From positions 1 through 42,454 of the forward strand of contig JAFVFH010000048.1 in assembly GCA_017475525.1 (NCBI GenBank): DNA of 42,454 nt, in the 5' to 3' direction. Numbering within the stretch: the stretch's first letter is position 1; each line of letters starts with the position of its first letter. The notes under the pieces are model-generated. The model saw nothing but the letters and a program-made list of their open reading frames with translations, did not search any database and was not told where the DNA came from. The stretch is from Alphaproteobacteria bacterium. GTDB lineage: Bacteria > Pseudomonadota > Alphaproteobacteria > RF32 > CAG-239. Shown here piece after piece: positions 1 through 9,081 of this stretch. The position numbers and the translations under genes were made by a program.

Positions 1-18
1 CATGCGTTTCCCTTTAGT

Positions 19-104
19 GTCATCCCTCGAGGTGCGCTGCGCGTCACCTCGTCCAGGGATCTCAAAGCCGGCGTCGCGCTTACAGCACACATACGCCGCT
101 TCTT
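19..104. repeat. GTCATCCC-type palindromic intergenic repeat
   Basis: The element opens with GTCATCCCT and closes its first half with AGGGATCT. Between them lies a strong hairpin whose arms are CGAGGTGCGC and GCGTCACCTCG. It is followed by a conserved tail (61-102) that recurs almost unchanged at 31746-31787 and partly at 38764-38782. Repeats of the GTCATCCC...GGGATC type are known as non-coding palindromic repeats in many proteobacteria. No function can be assigned here. It lies upstream of the pilus operon. Confidence 0.75.
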
Positions 105-161
105 AAATAAAAAATTTTCCGTTTGTCATCAGCTAAAGCCTTCGAAAATCCGCTCACAATC

Positions 162-190
162 TTGTTAAATAAATTTTAACACAATATGTT
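162..190 (+). promoter_or_regulatory. candidate sigma70 promoter of the pilus operon
   Basis: TTGTTA (162-167) and TATGTT (185-190) are separated by 17 bp, in an AT-rich stretch about 100 bp ahead of the first pilus-operon gene. No better promoter was seen in the 240 bp upstream. This is a consensus-matching guess only. Confidence 0.35.
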
Positions 191-288
191 GTAAACTCAC
201 AGAAAACAAAACAAATAAAAACCGTTCAAAAAGCCTTAGCGTGCTGATTTTACGTTGTTTTTATAAATTTCGGAGTTGTGTTAAAAAT

Positions 289-1989
289 ATGCAAAAAAAT
301 AATGTAAAAAGTTTTATTTGCAGTTTTATATTTTCCATTTTGGCGGTTTTTGCCGTCCAAAAGGTCTTTTTGCACACGCCCGAAATCAAAAATGAGCCGA
401 AAGCAACCTTAAAGCCGCAAAAAATTTCACTTTTTTCTGAAAATAAGATAATCGAGCCGAAAGCGGCCTCTCAAACGGTTGATGTTTCGCAAATCAGTGA
501 CTTAACGGCGCCGGAACAAACAAAGCCGGAAACGAACGTTGCACAAAACACATTTGAGCAAAAACCTTTTGACAATATAATATATAGTGAGCAAAAAGAA
601 CTTCCTGCAGTTCAGACCGATTTAGCTTTTGCAAGCGAAATCAAACTTGATGCCGATGAGCTCACCGAAATCAAAGAAAACAAAGAACATCTTGAAAGCG
701 GCATTGTTTACGCCGACATCAGCGATACTTTCGAAAAAAATCAAGGAACAACACAAAACGATGAAGAAGAAATACCTTTGTTTGAAAACCTTCAAACCCT
801 TCATCAACATATCAACGTGGGTAACACCTCGCATGCCGCACAAATCGCGATGGTTGAACCATCGGCACTGATTAACACGATTGACGAGCCTGATATTTTA
901 GAAGAAGAAAAAGATTTAGCACAAGCTGACATCAAAAAAAATGAGCTGAATGACATGTTTTCCGTTTCCCAAAACGAACCTCAAATTGATGAAAGTGCGT
1001 GGGAAGTTGCAGCTGTTGCCGAAAAACAGCAAAATGAGCCCGTAGATGAGCAAACACCCAATCAGGAAGACAATCCGTGGGTGATGGCAAAAGGCAACAA
1101 ATATGCAAAAAATCAGGCTGTTGTTGAAGCATTTTCGTCTTTACCGACCGAAACCCAAACGCCGGAAGCCGAAAAAACCGCTGAAGAGCCGGCAGTGCCC
1201 GAAATCGTTGAAGAATCGGTTGCTCCGGAAACAGCTGAAGAGCCGATTATTCCGGAAATAAAAGAAGAAAAAATCGAGCAAACTTTCAAGGAACCTCTTT
1301 TAAGAGAAAAACAAACCGATACGAAGCTTGCCTATCAGATGATTCAAAACATTTTAATTCCGATACCGGATGATATTTTAAATGATGCGGATTTAACACC
1401 TGATTTAACAGCTTCTCCCGAAGGTGGGGAAAAAGATCCGCAAGAAACAAAAATCTCAAAATCAAAAACACCTGATTTGAATGAAGATGAAAAAAAGAGC
1501 GGACTTTTGAAGAGCATTTCTTCTTGGTTTGGAAAGAACAAAGAACAAACGATTTCAAGCACATCTTCGGGCAAACAGGGCAAAAAAGATCAAAAGGGTC
1601 TGATGGGAACTGTTAAGGATAAAGTTTTTTCCGCCCTTGGAAATATTGAAGACTACCAAAAAACAGGACAAGCCAACATTATGCCCGCAGAGCTTCGCTT
1701 ATCGTTCCAGCCGAACCGAGCCGAAATTTCGGGACAAACCTTGAGATGGATATATGCTTTTGCCGACAATGCGCGCGACAACAATGATATTTATGTTGAG
1801 GTCCGCATTGATGGCACAAGCTCATATATGCTCCAACAAAAGAGGCTCAACTTGCTTAGTAGCATTTTTGCTTCACGTGGTCTGGATTATCGCAAAATAA
1901 ACACGATATTCACCTCGCGTGAACCAAATTCGTTTATTATTAGGAACATTCGTTTTAACAATGAAGAAAAAGGAGAAACAAACGAATAA
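289..1989 (+). CDS. membrane-anchored acidic protein with C-terminal OmpA-like domain, first gene of type IVb pilus operon
   Basis: The protein has 566 aa. A short basic N-terminus is followed by one membrane helix (about residues 9-26), then about 400 residues of acidic, Glu/Pro-rich low complexity that must be periplasmic and extended. The last 115 residues fold differently: LSFQPNRAEISG, VEVRIDGT and QQKRLNLL resemble the OmpA-C peptidoglycan-binding pattern, with an Asp and an Arg in roughly the positions that contact diaminopimelate. I infer an inner-membrane tether reaching the cell wall. It stands first in the pilus operon, about 110 bp ahead of the TcpQ-like gene, a place where R64-type clusters have no such protein. 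ATG 289 is chosen because the hydrophobic anchor starts there and GGAG lies 13 nt upstream; GTG 241 would add 16 residues. No family name is recognised for the full length. Confidence 0.7.
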   Translation: MQKNNVKSFICSFIFSILAVFAVQKVFLHTPEIKNEPKATLKPQKISLFSENKIIEPKAASQTVDVSQISDLTAPEQTKPETNVAQNTFEQKPFDNIIYSEQKELPAVQTDLAFASEIKLDADELTEIKENKEHLESGIVYADISDTFEKNQGTTQNDEEEIPLFENLQTLHQHINVGNTSHAAQIAMVEPSALINTIDEPDILEEEKDLAQADIKKNELNDMFSVSQNEPQIDESAWEVAAVAEKQQNEPVDEQTPNQEDNPWVMAKGNKYAKNQAVVEAFSSLPTETQTPEAEKTAEEPAVPEIVEESVAPETAEEPIIPEIKEEKIEQTFKEPLLREKQTDTKLAYQMIQNILIPIPDDILNDADLTPDLTASPEGGEKDPQETKISKSKTPDLNEDEKKSGLLKSISSWFGKNKEQTISSTSSGKQGKKDQKGLMGTVKDKVFSALGNIEDYQKTGQANIMPAELRLSFQPNRAEISGQTLRWIYAFADNARDNNDIYVEVRIDGTSSYMLQQKRLNLLSSIFASRGLDYRKINTIFTSREPNSFIIRNIRFNNEEKGETNE

Positions 1990-2097
1990 CATAATCAAAC
2001 ACGTCCATGCTGATAAGTTCACCAAACCGCTTGATTATTTTATTTAGAGTTTGTAAGATTGAAAAATATGAAAAATTATGCTTTGAAGGATTATAAG

Positions 2098-2919
2098 ATG
2101 ACCAAAAAAACACTATTACTTGCTTGTTTATCAACACTTGTCAGCTTATCCGGTTGCGTGATGCATAAATCAAGCCAATCGCAAAATAACGCCGTTTATA
2201 CAAGCGCGCAAGAAGTCGCGTGCCCACAAGGCGTTTGTGAAACAGATCCTTTTATTAATTACACCAACACTCGTGCCAATTTCAGACAATACGGGGAGCT
2301 TTCGCCGCGTGATCAAATTGTTTCTCAATCGGGTGCCGGCAACAATGTTTCTGCGTCTATTCCGCCGTCTATTGAAAATGAAGTCATCAACTATCAAGAA
2401 CAGGTTGAACAGGCCTCTTCCGCAAATGCACCGGAAGCCGTAGAAGAAATTGTTGTTCAAGAAGGCAAGAATGAGCCTGAAGCGGTTGCAAAACAAGAAG
2501 AAAAAGTTGCACTTAAAGACAAAGACAACGGCAAAGAAAAAGATAAAGCACCTCAAAATTCTGAAACCGCAACAGAGGATCAAGTCGCCCAAAGCGAACC
2601 GGAAGCTGCAGAAGAACAGGTTACTGAAGAGAACACCGATGAAGAAGATCCTGTCAAAGATTGGTATGCCGAAGAAGGTCAAAACCTCAAAGCCTTGCTC
2701 ACAAAATGGAGTGATGAGTCGGGCTGGCGCTTGGTGTGGAACTCAAACAGAAACTATGTCTTAAATGCCGGCGCAATGTTCAGAGGCCGTTTTGCAGATG
2801 TCAGCTCTGCCTTAATCAGAGCTTTTGCAAGAGCTCGCCCTGCTCCTGTCGCCACATTCTATAAAGGCAACCGCGTATTAGTCGTTGAAACAATGGAGGA
2901 TGAAAATGCGTATGACTAA
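2098..2919 (+). CDS. TcpQ/PilL C-terminal-domain lipoprotein, type IVb pilus
   Basis: A 273-aa lipoprotein: the signal peptide ends in the lipobox LSGC (Cys about residue 20). A long Glu/Lys/Ala-rich linker follows, then a C-terminal domain of about 85 residues. That domain, with LKALLTKWSDESGWRLVW, then FRGRF, then YKGNRVLVVE, matches the TcpQ / PilL C-terminal family. In TCP and R64 pili this family works with the secretin at the outer membrane, by assisting its localisation or plugging its periplasmic vestibule. The start is ATG 2098 because GAAGGA lies 7 nt before it; the frame is open further upstream, to a TTG at 2059, but that would push the lipobox away from the N-terminus. Its end overlaps the secretin gene by 14 nt, which suggests translational coupling. 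Confidence 0.85.
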   Translation: MTKKTLLLACLSTLVSLSGCVMHKSSQSQNNAVYTSAQEVACPQGVCETDPFINYTNTRANFRQYGELSPRDQIVSQSGAGNNVSASIPPSIENEVINYQEQVEQASSANAPEAVEEIVVQEGKNEPEAVAKQEEKVALKDKDNGKEKDKAPQNSETATEDQVAQSEPEAAEEQVTEENTDEEDPVKDWYAEEGQNLKALLTKWSDESGWRLVWNSNRNYVLNAGAMFRGRFADVSSALIRAFARARPAPVATFYKGNRVLVVETMEDENAYD

Positions 2920-4504
2920 AATTAACATCAGTTTAGGTTTAGCCCTTTTGGCATCTGTCGCAGCCTGTTCGCTTGCAACGGATATGGATGCCACATTAGA
3001 GCGCGAGGTAGAAAACGCTGCCGAGTATCGTCACGAAGCACAAGCTCCGACGGAGGTTGCAAACAACGATGTCATCCGTGTCAACAATGATATATGGCTT
3101 GGTGACACGAGTGAAGTCGAGTATGAAGGCTCTCCTATTCCGTCTTATTTGGAAACGCCGGATGGCATTACGCTCATCTCCAATCGCCCGATTACACTTT
3201 ATGAAATCGGTTCAATGATTAATAAAATCACATCTATTTCCGTGCGTTACGAACAAGAGCTTGACGGTTCCGTTCAACAGCTTGCCGACGGCAACAAACC
3301 TTCGTTGCAAGATATCGGTGCACAGTGGACCGATTCATCAAAGATGCTTCTTTCATACAAAGGTCCTTTGAGCGGTCTTTTGGATGAAGTGAGCAACCGT
3401 TTCGGTATTTGGTGGAAATATGATAAGAAACAAATTTATTTCTATAAGTACATCACCAAATCCTTCACACTTTATACTTTGCCGACAAAACCGTCTTTAT
3501 CTGTTGATGTCGGCGGCGAATCAACCGACGGCAGTGCCGGATCTTCATCTGTTTCTCTTTCAAACTCTGTGTCGATTGACCTTTGGGAAACGGTTGAAAC
3601 GGCTATTCGTTCGATGATTTCGCAAGGTGCGCAGTTAACAACAGATAAGTCAAGCGGTGTCATCACCTTAACCGGCACACCGACCGACATTAAAAAGGTG
3701 GCAAAATATGTCAATGAGCAAAACATTCGCTTGTCGCGTCAAGTTGCCATCAGTGTTAAAGTGTTGCAAGTCAGTGTTTCGGATTCCGACAGATACGGCT
3801 TAAACTTAGGTGCAATATTTTCCGGCAACAGCCACATTACAAGCTTAGGCATCACGGGTGCTTCAGGTCAAGCTGATGTTGCAAGCGGTTTGTCTATGGC
3901 AATTGTTTCCGGTAAGTGGACCATCAGCAGTGCCATCCAAGCCCTTTCCGAACAAGGCACAACAGCTTTGATCACATCAGGCACGGTCACAACGCTCAAC
4001 AACAAGCCTGCGCCTATCCAAGTGGTCAGAACACAAAACTACATTTCCGAAATCACGAAAACAAACTCCGGTTCGGATGGCAGTTACTATGACTTGTCAA
4101 CCGATACGGAAGAAATCGAAACAGGTTTCACTTTAGACGTTTTGCCTCGTATTTTGGAACACGGACGCTTAATGCTGATGTTCAACTTAACGTTGTCTGA
4201 TTTGATTGAACTCCAAAAGGTGAACTTAACAAACGATCCGGAAGGCGGCGAGTTCATTCAAAACCCTGTGATTGAAACCCGCGGCTTCACACAAGAAGTT
4301 GCCATGAAATCAGGCGAAACGCTTGTCTTAACCGGCTATGAGCGCGTTGAAGACACAGCTCAAAAATCAGGCATCGGGTCTGCTGAAAACTCTATGCTTG
4401 GTGGCGCCGTGACAGCAGAAAAAACACGTAGTATTTTAGTGATTATGTTAACCCCTGTTGTTTTAGATTCCCCGCTTGTTCCCGAATCGAGAATGAAATA
4501 TTAG
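2906..4504 (+). CDS. pilN: PilN-family type IVb pilus secretin lipoprotein
   Basis: A 532-aa outer-membrane secretin. The N-terminus carries a lipoprotein signal (LLASVAAC), followed by small periplasmic ring domains. A second N-domain (about residues 225-280) contains the typical TGTPTDIKKVAKYV strand-helix pattern. The C-terminal half is the secretin barrel, with QVAISVKVLQVSVSDSDRYG, then ETGFTLDVLPRI, then a conserved end with MKSGETLVLTGYE and RSILVIMLTPVVL. It forms the outer-membrane pore for a type IVb pilus. ATG 2906 is preferred because GGAGG (2895-2899) lies 6 nt upstream; ATG 2900 would abut the ribosome site. It overlaps the TcpQ-like gene and is followed by pilO after 15 nt. The symbol follows R64 nomenclature. 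Confidence 0.92.
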   Translation: MRMTKINISLGLALLASVAACSLATDMDATLEREVENAAEYRHEAQAPTEVANNDVIRVNNDIWLGDTSEVEYEGSPIPSYLETPDGITLISNRPITLYEIGSMINKITSISVRYEQELDGSVQQLADGNKPSLQDIGAQWTDSSKMLLSYKGPLSGLLDEVSNRFGIWWKYDKKQIYFYKYITKSFTLYTLPTKPSLSVDVGGESTDGSAGSSSVSLSNSVSIDLWETVETAIRSMISQGAQLTTDKSSGVITLTGTPTDIKKVAKYVNEQNIRLSRQVAISVKVLQVSVSDSDRYGLNLGAIFSGNSHITSLGITGASGQADVASGLSMAIVSGKWTISSAIQALSEQGTTALITSGTVTTLNNKPAPIQVVRTQNYISEITKTNSGSDGSYYDLSTDTEEIETGFTLDVLPRILEHGRLMLMFNLTLSDLIELQKVNLTNDPEGGEFIQNPVIETRGFTQEVAMKSGETLVLTGYERVEDTAQKSGIGSAENSMLGGAVTAEKTRSILVIMLTPVVLDSPLVPESRMKY

Positions 4505-4519
4505 TAAAGGAATAAAACA

Positions 4520-5797
4520 GTGTTAGAAGACGCTAATTTAGATGAAAACCAAAACGGTGAAGGCCTCGAGGAAAGAACTTGGGGCACAAGCTTCACGCTT
4601 GGCGGAACAACATATGCCACATCTTTGTTCTGGCAACCGCTGCGCAACAGCGATGATCCATACACCGAAATTAGCGAAGCGGCCGAAAACGTCTTGGAAG
4701 GCGCAGACCTTTTTGCCTTAAAAAAAGGTAAATCCCCGCAATTTGGTTTGTGTATTTCGTCACAAGGCTATCAAAAAGGTATGCCTGTTGCAGCCACCCC
4801 GCTCATCACAGCACTTTCTGACGCAACATCTTTCCTTGCTGTTTTCAAAGTAGACAGAGGCTGGTGGTATGTCTGCGTCAGAAACGATGTCATCTTGTCT
4901 GATGGTGATATGCTCTTTTTCAACGAGCAAGAAGCCAAAGACCAATTTTCATCGATGCTTGTCGTTCCTGACTGGGGCTACAAAATTGCGCCGGCAGAAT
5001 GGAACATTGAAGACACGCGAGAGGTCGAGCTTGCATCGCTTTTGAAAAACGCCCCGAAAGAGACCTTAAAAAAGGTCCATGCTTTACGTGGCACAAAATT
5101 GCTGATTGTTGTTGCCGCGGCAATCATTGCCGTCGCTTGGCTTATTTCGACCATCATCTCCACATTTTTCAATTCAGCGCCACCGAAACCGATTGTTGCA
5201 CCGATTGCCATTAAAAATGTTGAGCAGGCGCCGCCTCCGCCGGAACCGAAGCCTTGGGAATCGATTCCATCGCCCATACAAATCCTGTCCGGTTGCTATC
5301 AAGGTGTCCAAAACTTGGTCGGTATTTCGACCCCCGGATGGCACATCGGCGGCATCACATGCACAGCCGAAGGGCTCGTCACTTCATGGCGTATGGAAAT
5401 CGGTCGACTTTCGTGGATAGACAAAGCTTTAACGAACTCAGGCGTTGTTCTTTCGAGCCAATCAATTTCCCCGAGTGGCACGGAGGTTGTTGCTTCAGCG
5501 CCGATGCCTCGTATTGAAACATTAAATTCACCGCCGAAAATGAACGGGGTAGACTTAGTCAACACGATAAACGACTTGTTCCAAGGCTTGCAAATGGGCA
5601 TTTCTCTGTCCTCACAAACATGGACATCGCCACAAAACAATGTTTATAAGTCTGTCAGATTTTCTTTTTCCTCAAAACATAATCCGATGGTTTGGGCGGA
5701 TATCTTAACGAAATTTTCAGGACTTACGATTAATGTCATAAAATATGATACAAACACTAACAGCTGGTATTACGAAGGAGCTATCTATGTATTATAA
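4520..5797 (+). CDS. pilO: PilO-family type IVb pilus accessory protein
   Basis: A 425-aa bitopic inner-membrane protein. About 190 cytoplasmic residues come first, then one membrane helix near 195-216 (LLIVVAAAIIAVAWLIS), a Pro-rich linker with VEQAPPPPEPKPW, and a periplasmic domain of about 190 residues. Length, topology and position between secretin and PilP match the R64 PilO (pilin accessory) family, which is thought to connect the cytoplasmic motor with the periplasmic ring. The start is GTG 4520 with AAAGGA 8 nt upstream. The end overlaps pilP by 11 nt. The assignment rests on topology and synteny more than on motifs. Confidence 0.8.
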   Translation: MLEDANLDENQNGEGLEERTWGTSFTLGGTTYATSLFWQPLRNSDDPYTEISEAAENVLEGADLFALKKGKSPQFGLCISSQGYQKGMPVAATPLITALSDATSFLAVFKVDRGWWYVCVRNDVILSDGDMLFFNEQEAKDQFSSMLVVPDWGYKIAPAEWNIEDTREVELASLLKNAPKETLKKVHALRGTKLLIVVAAAIIAVAWLISTIISTFFNSAPPKPIVAPIAIKNVEQAPPPPEPKPWESIPSPIQILSGCYQGVQNLVGISTPGWHIGGITCTAEGLVTSWRMEIGRLSWIDKALTNSGVVLSSQSISPSGTEVVASAPMPRIETLNSPPKMNGVDLVNTINDLFQGLQMGISLSSQTWTSPQNNVYKSVRFSFSSKHNPMVWADILTKFSGLTINVIKYDTNTNSWYYEGAIYVL

Positions 5798-7400
5798 ACT
5801 TTTAAATAAAACCATTCTCACAGGCGCTTTGGTTTCTTTAATTTGCGTTCATGTGAATCAAGTTTCGGCTCAAGAGCTTTTTGGCGCCGAAGACAATACC
5901 AATTTGGCTCTCCCGACGCCGAAAGAGGCTCCTGCCAAGATTGATGAAGATGTTATTCCTCTTGCCAAAGATGCCCTGATTGTTCCCGAACCGGTTGTTC
6001 AAAAAGCACCTGTTCCGAATAAAGTTCAGGCAACGGCACCTGCCAAGAGAGAATTACCGCCAAAGCCTCAAGCACCCAAACAAGACGCGGAGGATGATTT
6101 TGACATTTCATTTGACGCGCCGGAAAATATGCCTGCACCTATTATTAAAGAGCAAAAACCTGAGCAAAAACCTGAGCAAAAGCAAAAGGCAAATCCGGCT
6201 GTTCAAAACAATGTTCCGCCAAGGCCTCAAGCGACTGCTCCCTCACAAGCCAGACCAAGACCTCAGGCAAATGTACCAAACAGAGCAAACACGCCCAATC
6301 AGGCGTCCCCACAAAATCAGAGAAGGGCTCCAAACGCTTCTGTTGCTCAAAACAAACCGGCTCAACAGCCTCAAGCACATCAAGCGTCAGCTGACGGTGT
6401 TAAATTCGGTGATTCGATTTTAGCTCAAACGAATAATGACTTGTTCAATCAAATGTCAGATATTGAAAAGCAAACAACATTGCTTACATTAGAGTTAAAG
6501 CGCGAAAAAATCAAAAACGAAGTTGAAGCAGCCAAAGCGGTTCGTCAACGTGCCGAACAAGAGAAGCTTGCAGCCGAGCAGGCTAGGATTCGCGAAGAAG
6601 AAGAATGGAAGAAGCAACAGGAGATAAAAGTCATTAAAGCTCAAGAAGAATTAAAGCAAAAAGAAATCGAGCTGGAAAAATTAAAACAACGCAAAGCTTT
6701 AACGGCTTATATGAACTCTATGCTTGAACAAAAGCAATCATGGATTGAAGAGACCTCCAAACTCTACAATGAAATTTCGACTTTGAAAGAAACAAACGGC
6801 CAACTTCGCCAATCATATAAAGCTGATTTAGAAAAAGTTTCAAATGAATCCGAAAAAGTTTTGAAGAACGCCGAAAACGCAAAGAGCAACTACGACCGCA
6901 CGGTTGCGAGCTTAACGGCTCAAAACACGCAGTTAAAGAAGCGTATTGAAGCCATGGAGCAAGCGGCCAAAGTCGGAAGTTCCAATCCGTTTAGCGCAAA
7001 AGAAGGCGATCCGAACGCCATTTCGACATCAGCCGATGCCTTGATTAAGCCGATTAACATTGCCAAAGAATACGCCATCATGGAAATCACCGGTAAGGGT
7101 GACGAATTGTTTGTCAAACTCATCAATAAAGAAGGTGATTCTTTCACTGCAAAAACGGGAACGGTTTTGCAAACGGGGCACATGGTCGAAGAAATTACGC
7201 CGACCTATGTTCAGTTTGATCGCAACGGCCTAAAAGATTTCTTATACACTTCAACGGCGGCGCTCACGGCAGAACCAGCTAATGTCATGACAAAAGATGT
7301 GCCTGCAGCACCGGCTCAACAAGGCCCCGTTCGCCCGCGCGCCAATTTGATCGGTGATGAACAATTGCCGTCTTTGAGTGATTCGATGTTTGTGAAATAA
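5787..7400 (+). CDS. pilP: PilP-family type IVb pilus assembly protein, extended
   Basis: A 537-aa exported protein. The signal peptide probably ends at VSA/QE (about residue 31). A long Pro/Gln/Ala-rich segment follows (about 35-200), then a coiled coil rich in Glu, Lys and Gln (about 220-390), and a compact C-terminal domain with YAIMEITGKGDELFVKLINK and GTVLQTGHMVEEI. That domain resembles the small periplasmic PilP fold of type IVb pili. R64 PilP is only about 150 residues, so this version is heavily extended. The start is ATG 5787, with GAAGGAG 6 nt upstream and overlapping the end of pilO. It probably bridges the inner-membrane complex and the secretin. Confidence 0.78.
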   Translation: MYYKLLNKTILTGALVSLICVHVNQVSAQELFGAEDNTNLALPTPKEAPAKIDEDVIPLAKDALIVPEPVVQKAPVPNKVQATAPAKRELPPKPQAPKQDAEDDFDISFDAPENMPAPIIKEQKPEQKPEQKQKANPAVQNNVPPRPQATAPSQARPRPQANVPNRANTPNQASPQNQRRAPNASVAQNKPAQQPQAHQASADGVKFGDSILAQTNNDLFNQMSDIEKQTTLLTLELKREKIKNEVEAAKAVRQRAEQEKLAAEQARIREEEEWKKQQEIKVIKAQEELKQKEIELEKLKQRKALTAYMNSMLEQKQSWIEETSKLYNEISTLKETNGQLRQSYKADLEKVSNESEKVLKNAENAKSNYDRTVASLTAQNTQLKKRIEAMEQAAKVGSSNPFSAKEGDPNAISTSADALIKPINIAKEYAIMEITGKGDELFVKLINKEGDSFTAKTGTVLQTGHMVEEITPTYVQFDRNGLKDFLYTSTAALTAEPANVMTKDVPAAPAQQGPVRPRANLIGDEQLPSLSDSMFVK

Positions 7401-7419
7401 GAGGTTTTGATACAAACAA

Positions 7420-9069
7420 ATGTCAGAAAAAACAAACGAAAAAGCCGCAACACCTTCCGCCAACTCATACTTGGCGGAATCTGTGGTTGAGCAAACAAAA
7501 AGCACAAACCTTTTAGAGCAGCTTTTTTCAAACGGCAATAAGCTGATTACGGCACATGGCGGCGAGTTAGACGTTACGGACGAAACCAGACGTATGCTTG
7601 CTTTGTTTTCTGACGGCACCTATTTTGTTTCACAGGACCACCGTTTTGACGGTTTGGTCTATAACTTTGAAAAAACCATCAAACGCCGCAAAATTTTGAT
7701 TAATCCGGCCGAATACGTCAGCCAAAACGAAATCAACGCCATTTATGCTTATGCCGAGCGCGGTGTCGGTTTTGCAAAAGTCGAAGCCGATGAATTTGAG
7801 CGGATGCAAGTCCAGATTGACTTCATCAACATTGTGGCACGTGCCGCCTCTCAAAAAGTGTCCGATGTCCACATCATTGTCGCAGATGCAACAACGGTTC
7901 TGTTTCGTGTCAATGGCATGATGGTTCGTCAGATGGAATATAATAAAGAATGGGGCGAAGCATTTGTGCGTGCAGCTTTTGCATCTGCCGATATTTCCGA
8001 TGCGAACTATGCACAAAACGAGTTCCAAGGGGCGCAAAAATTGGGTGAAACGCCTTTGCGCGGATCAGAGGGCAAATTGATGTTACCGCACAACGTGCTT
8101 GCTATCCGTCTTCAGTTCAATCCGATTGCATTCGGCACACAATATTTAGTCATGCGCCTTTTGTATGCGGACGATAATCCGAACGGCAGTTCCGACTTAC
8201 GCGCCTTAGGCTTCGGTGATCGTGAAGAAAATTTGTTTTATCGCTTGCGTGCGGTTCCTGTCGGTTTGAACATCATTGCGGGCCCGACCGGTTCCGGTAA
8301 ATCAACAACATTGCAACGCAACATGATAAAATTGTTGCAAGAAAAGAATTACGAAATCAACCTCATCACGGTGGAAGATCCGCCGGAGTATCCGATTCCC
8401 GGTGCGCGCCAAATGCCGGTGACAAACGCAAACACTGAAGAAGAAAAAGAAGCAGAGTTTACAAAAGCTTTGAACGCCGCACTCCGTTCCGACCCTGATG
8501 TTTTGATGGTCGGTGAAATTCGTTCCATGTCTGCGGCAGAGCTGACCTTCAAGGGTGCTCTGTCAGGTCACGGTGTTTGGTCAACCCTGCACGCAAACTC
8601 TGCACCTGCCATTGTCACACGTCTGCGCGATATGGGTATACAGCCATATTTGCTTGGCGATCCGGAGTTGATTAAGGGGCTGATATCCCAACGTTTGTTC
8701 AGAAAACTTTGCCCCCATTGTCGCAAATCCGTCAAAGAGCGTAAGGGCGAATTGTCATACGATCGTCTCAAAACAGCATTAGGCGACTATGGTATTGAAA
8801 ATACATTTATCCGTGGCGAAGGTTGCAAATATTGTGGCAACAAAGGTTTCAGCGGGCGTCTTTGCGTGCCTGAAATCATTTTGCCGGATGCCATGTTCTT
8901 GCAACTGATGATAAACGGAGACACCAAGCGTGCGATTGACTATTGGATCAGCGAACTCGACGGTCGCACCTTGCGTGACGCAGCCATTGAGCGCATGCTC
9001 AAAGGCTACATTGATTTGGATGAAGTGGAACGTTGGTGCGGCTTGCTCGACCAACGCCCGATATATTAA
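7420..9069 (+). CDS. pilQ: PilQ-type pilus assembly ATPase (GspE/VirB11 superfamily)
   Basis: A 549-aa cytoplasmic motor ATPase of the type II secretion/type IV pilus class. Walker A is GPTGSGKST (288-296), the Asp box LITVEDPPEY (315-324), Walker B DPDVLMVGEIR (358-368) and the His box STLHANSA (388-395). Two CxxC pairs (C431/C434, C469/C472) form the zinc-binding knuckle common in assembly ATPases. An N-terminal domain of about 130 residues would bind the platform. Its place between pilP and pilR matches R64 pilQ. The ribosome-binding site is weak: GAGG lies 15 nt before ATG 7420, so a low or coupled translation rate is possible. No second, retraction ATPase was found in the window. Confidence 0.95.
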   Translation: MSEKTNEKAATPSANSYLAESVVEQTKSTNLLEQLFSNGNKLITAHGGELDVTDETRRMLALFSDGTYFVSQDHRFDGLVYNFEKTIKRRKILINPAEYVSQNEINAIYAYAERGVGFAKVEADEFERMQVQIDFINIVARAASQKVSDVHIIVADATTVLFRVNGMMVRQMEYNKEWGEAFVRAAFASADISDANYAQNEFQGAQKLGETPLRGSEGKLMLPHNVLAIRLQFNPIAFGTQYLVMRLLYADDNPNGSSDLRALGFGDREENLFYRLRAVPVGLNIIAGPTGSGKSTTLQRNMIKLLQEKNYEINLITVEDPPEYPIPGARQMPVTNANTEEEKEAEFTKALNAALRSDPDVLMVGEIRSMSAAELTFKGALSGHGVWSTLHANSAPAIVTRLRDMGIQPYLLGDPELIKGLISQRLFRKLCPHCRKSVKERKGELSYDRLKTALGDYGIENTFIRGEGCKYCGNKGFSGRLCVPEIILPDAMFLQLMINGDTKRAIDYWISELDGRTLRDAAIERMLKGYIDLDEVERWCGLLDQRPIY

Positions 9070-9081
9070 GGATAACAAAAA

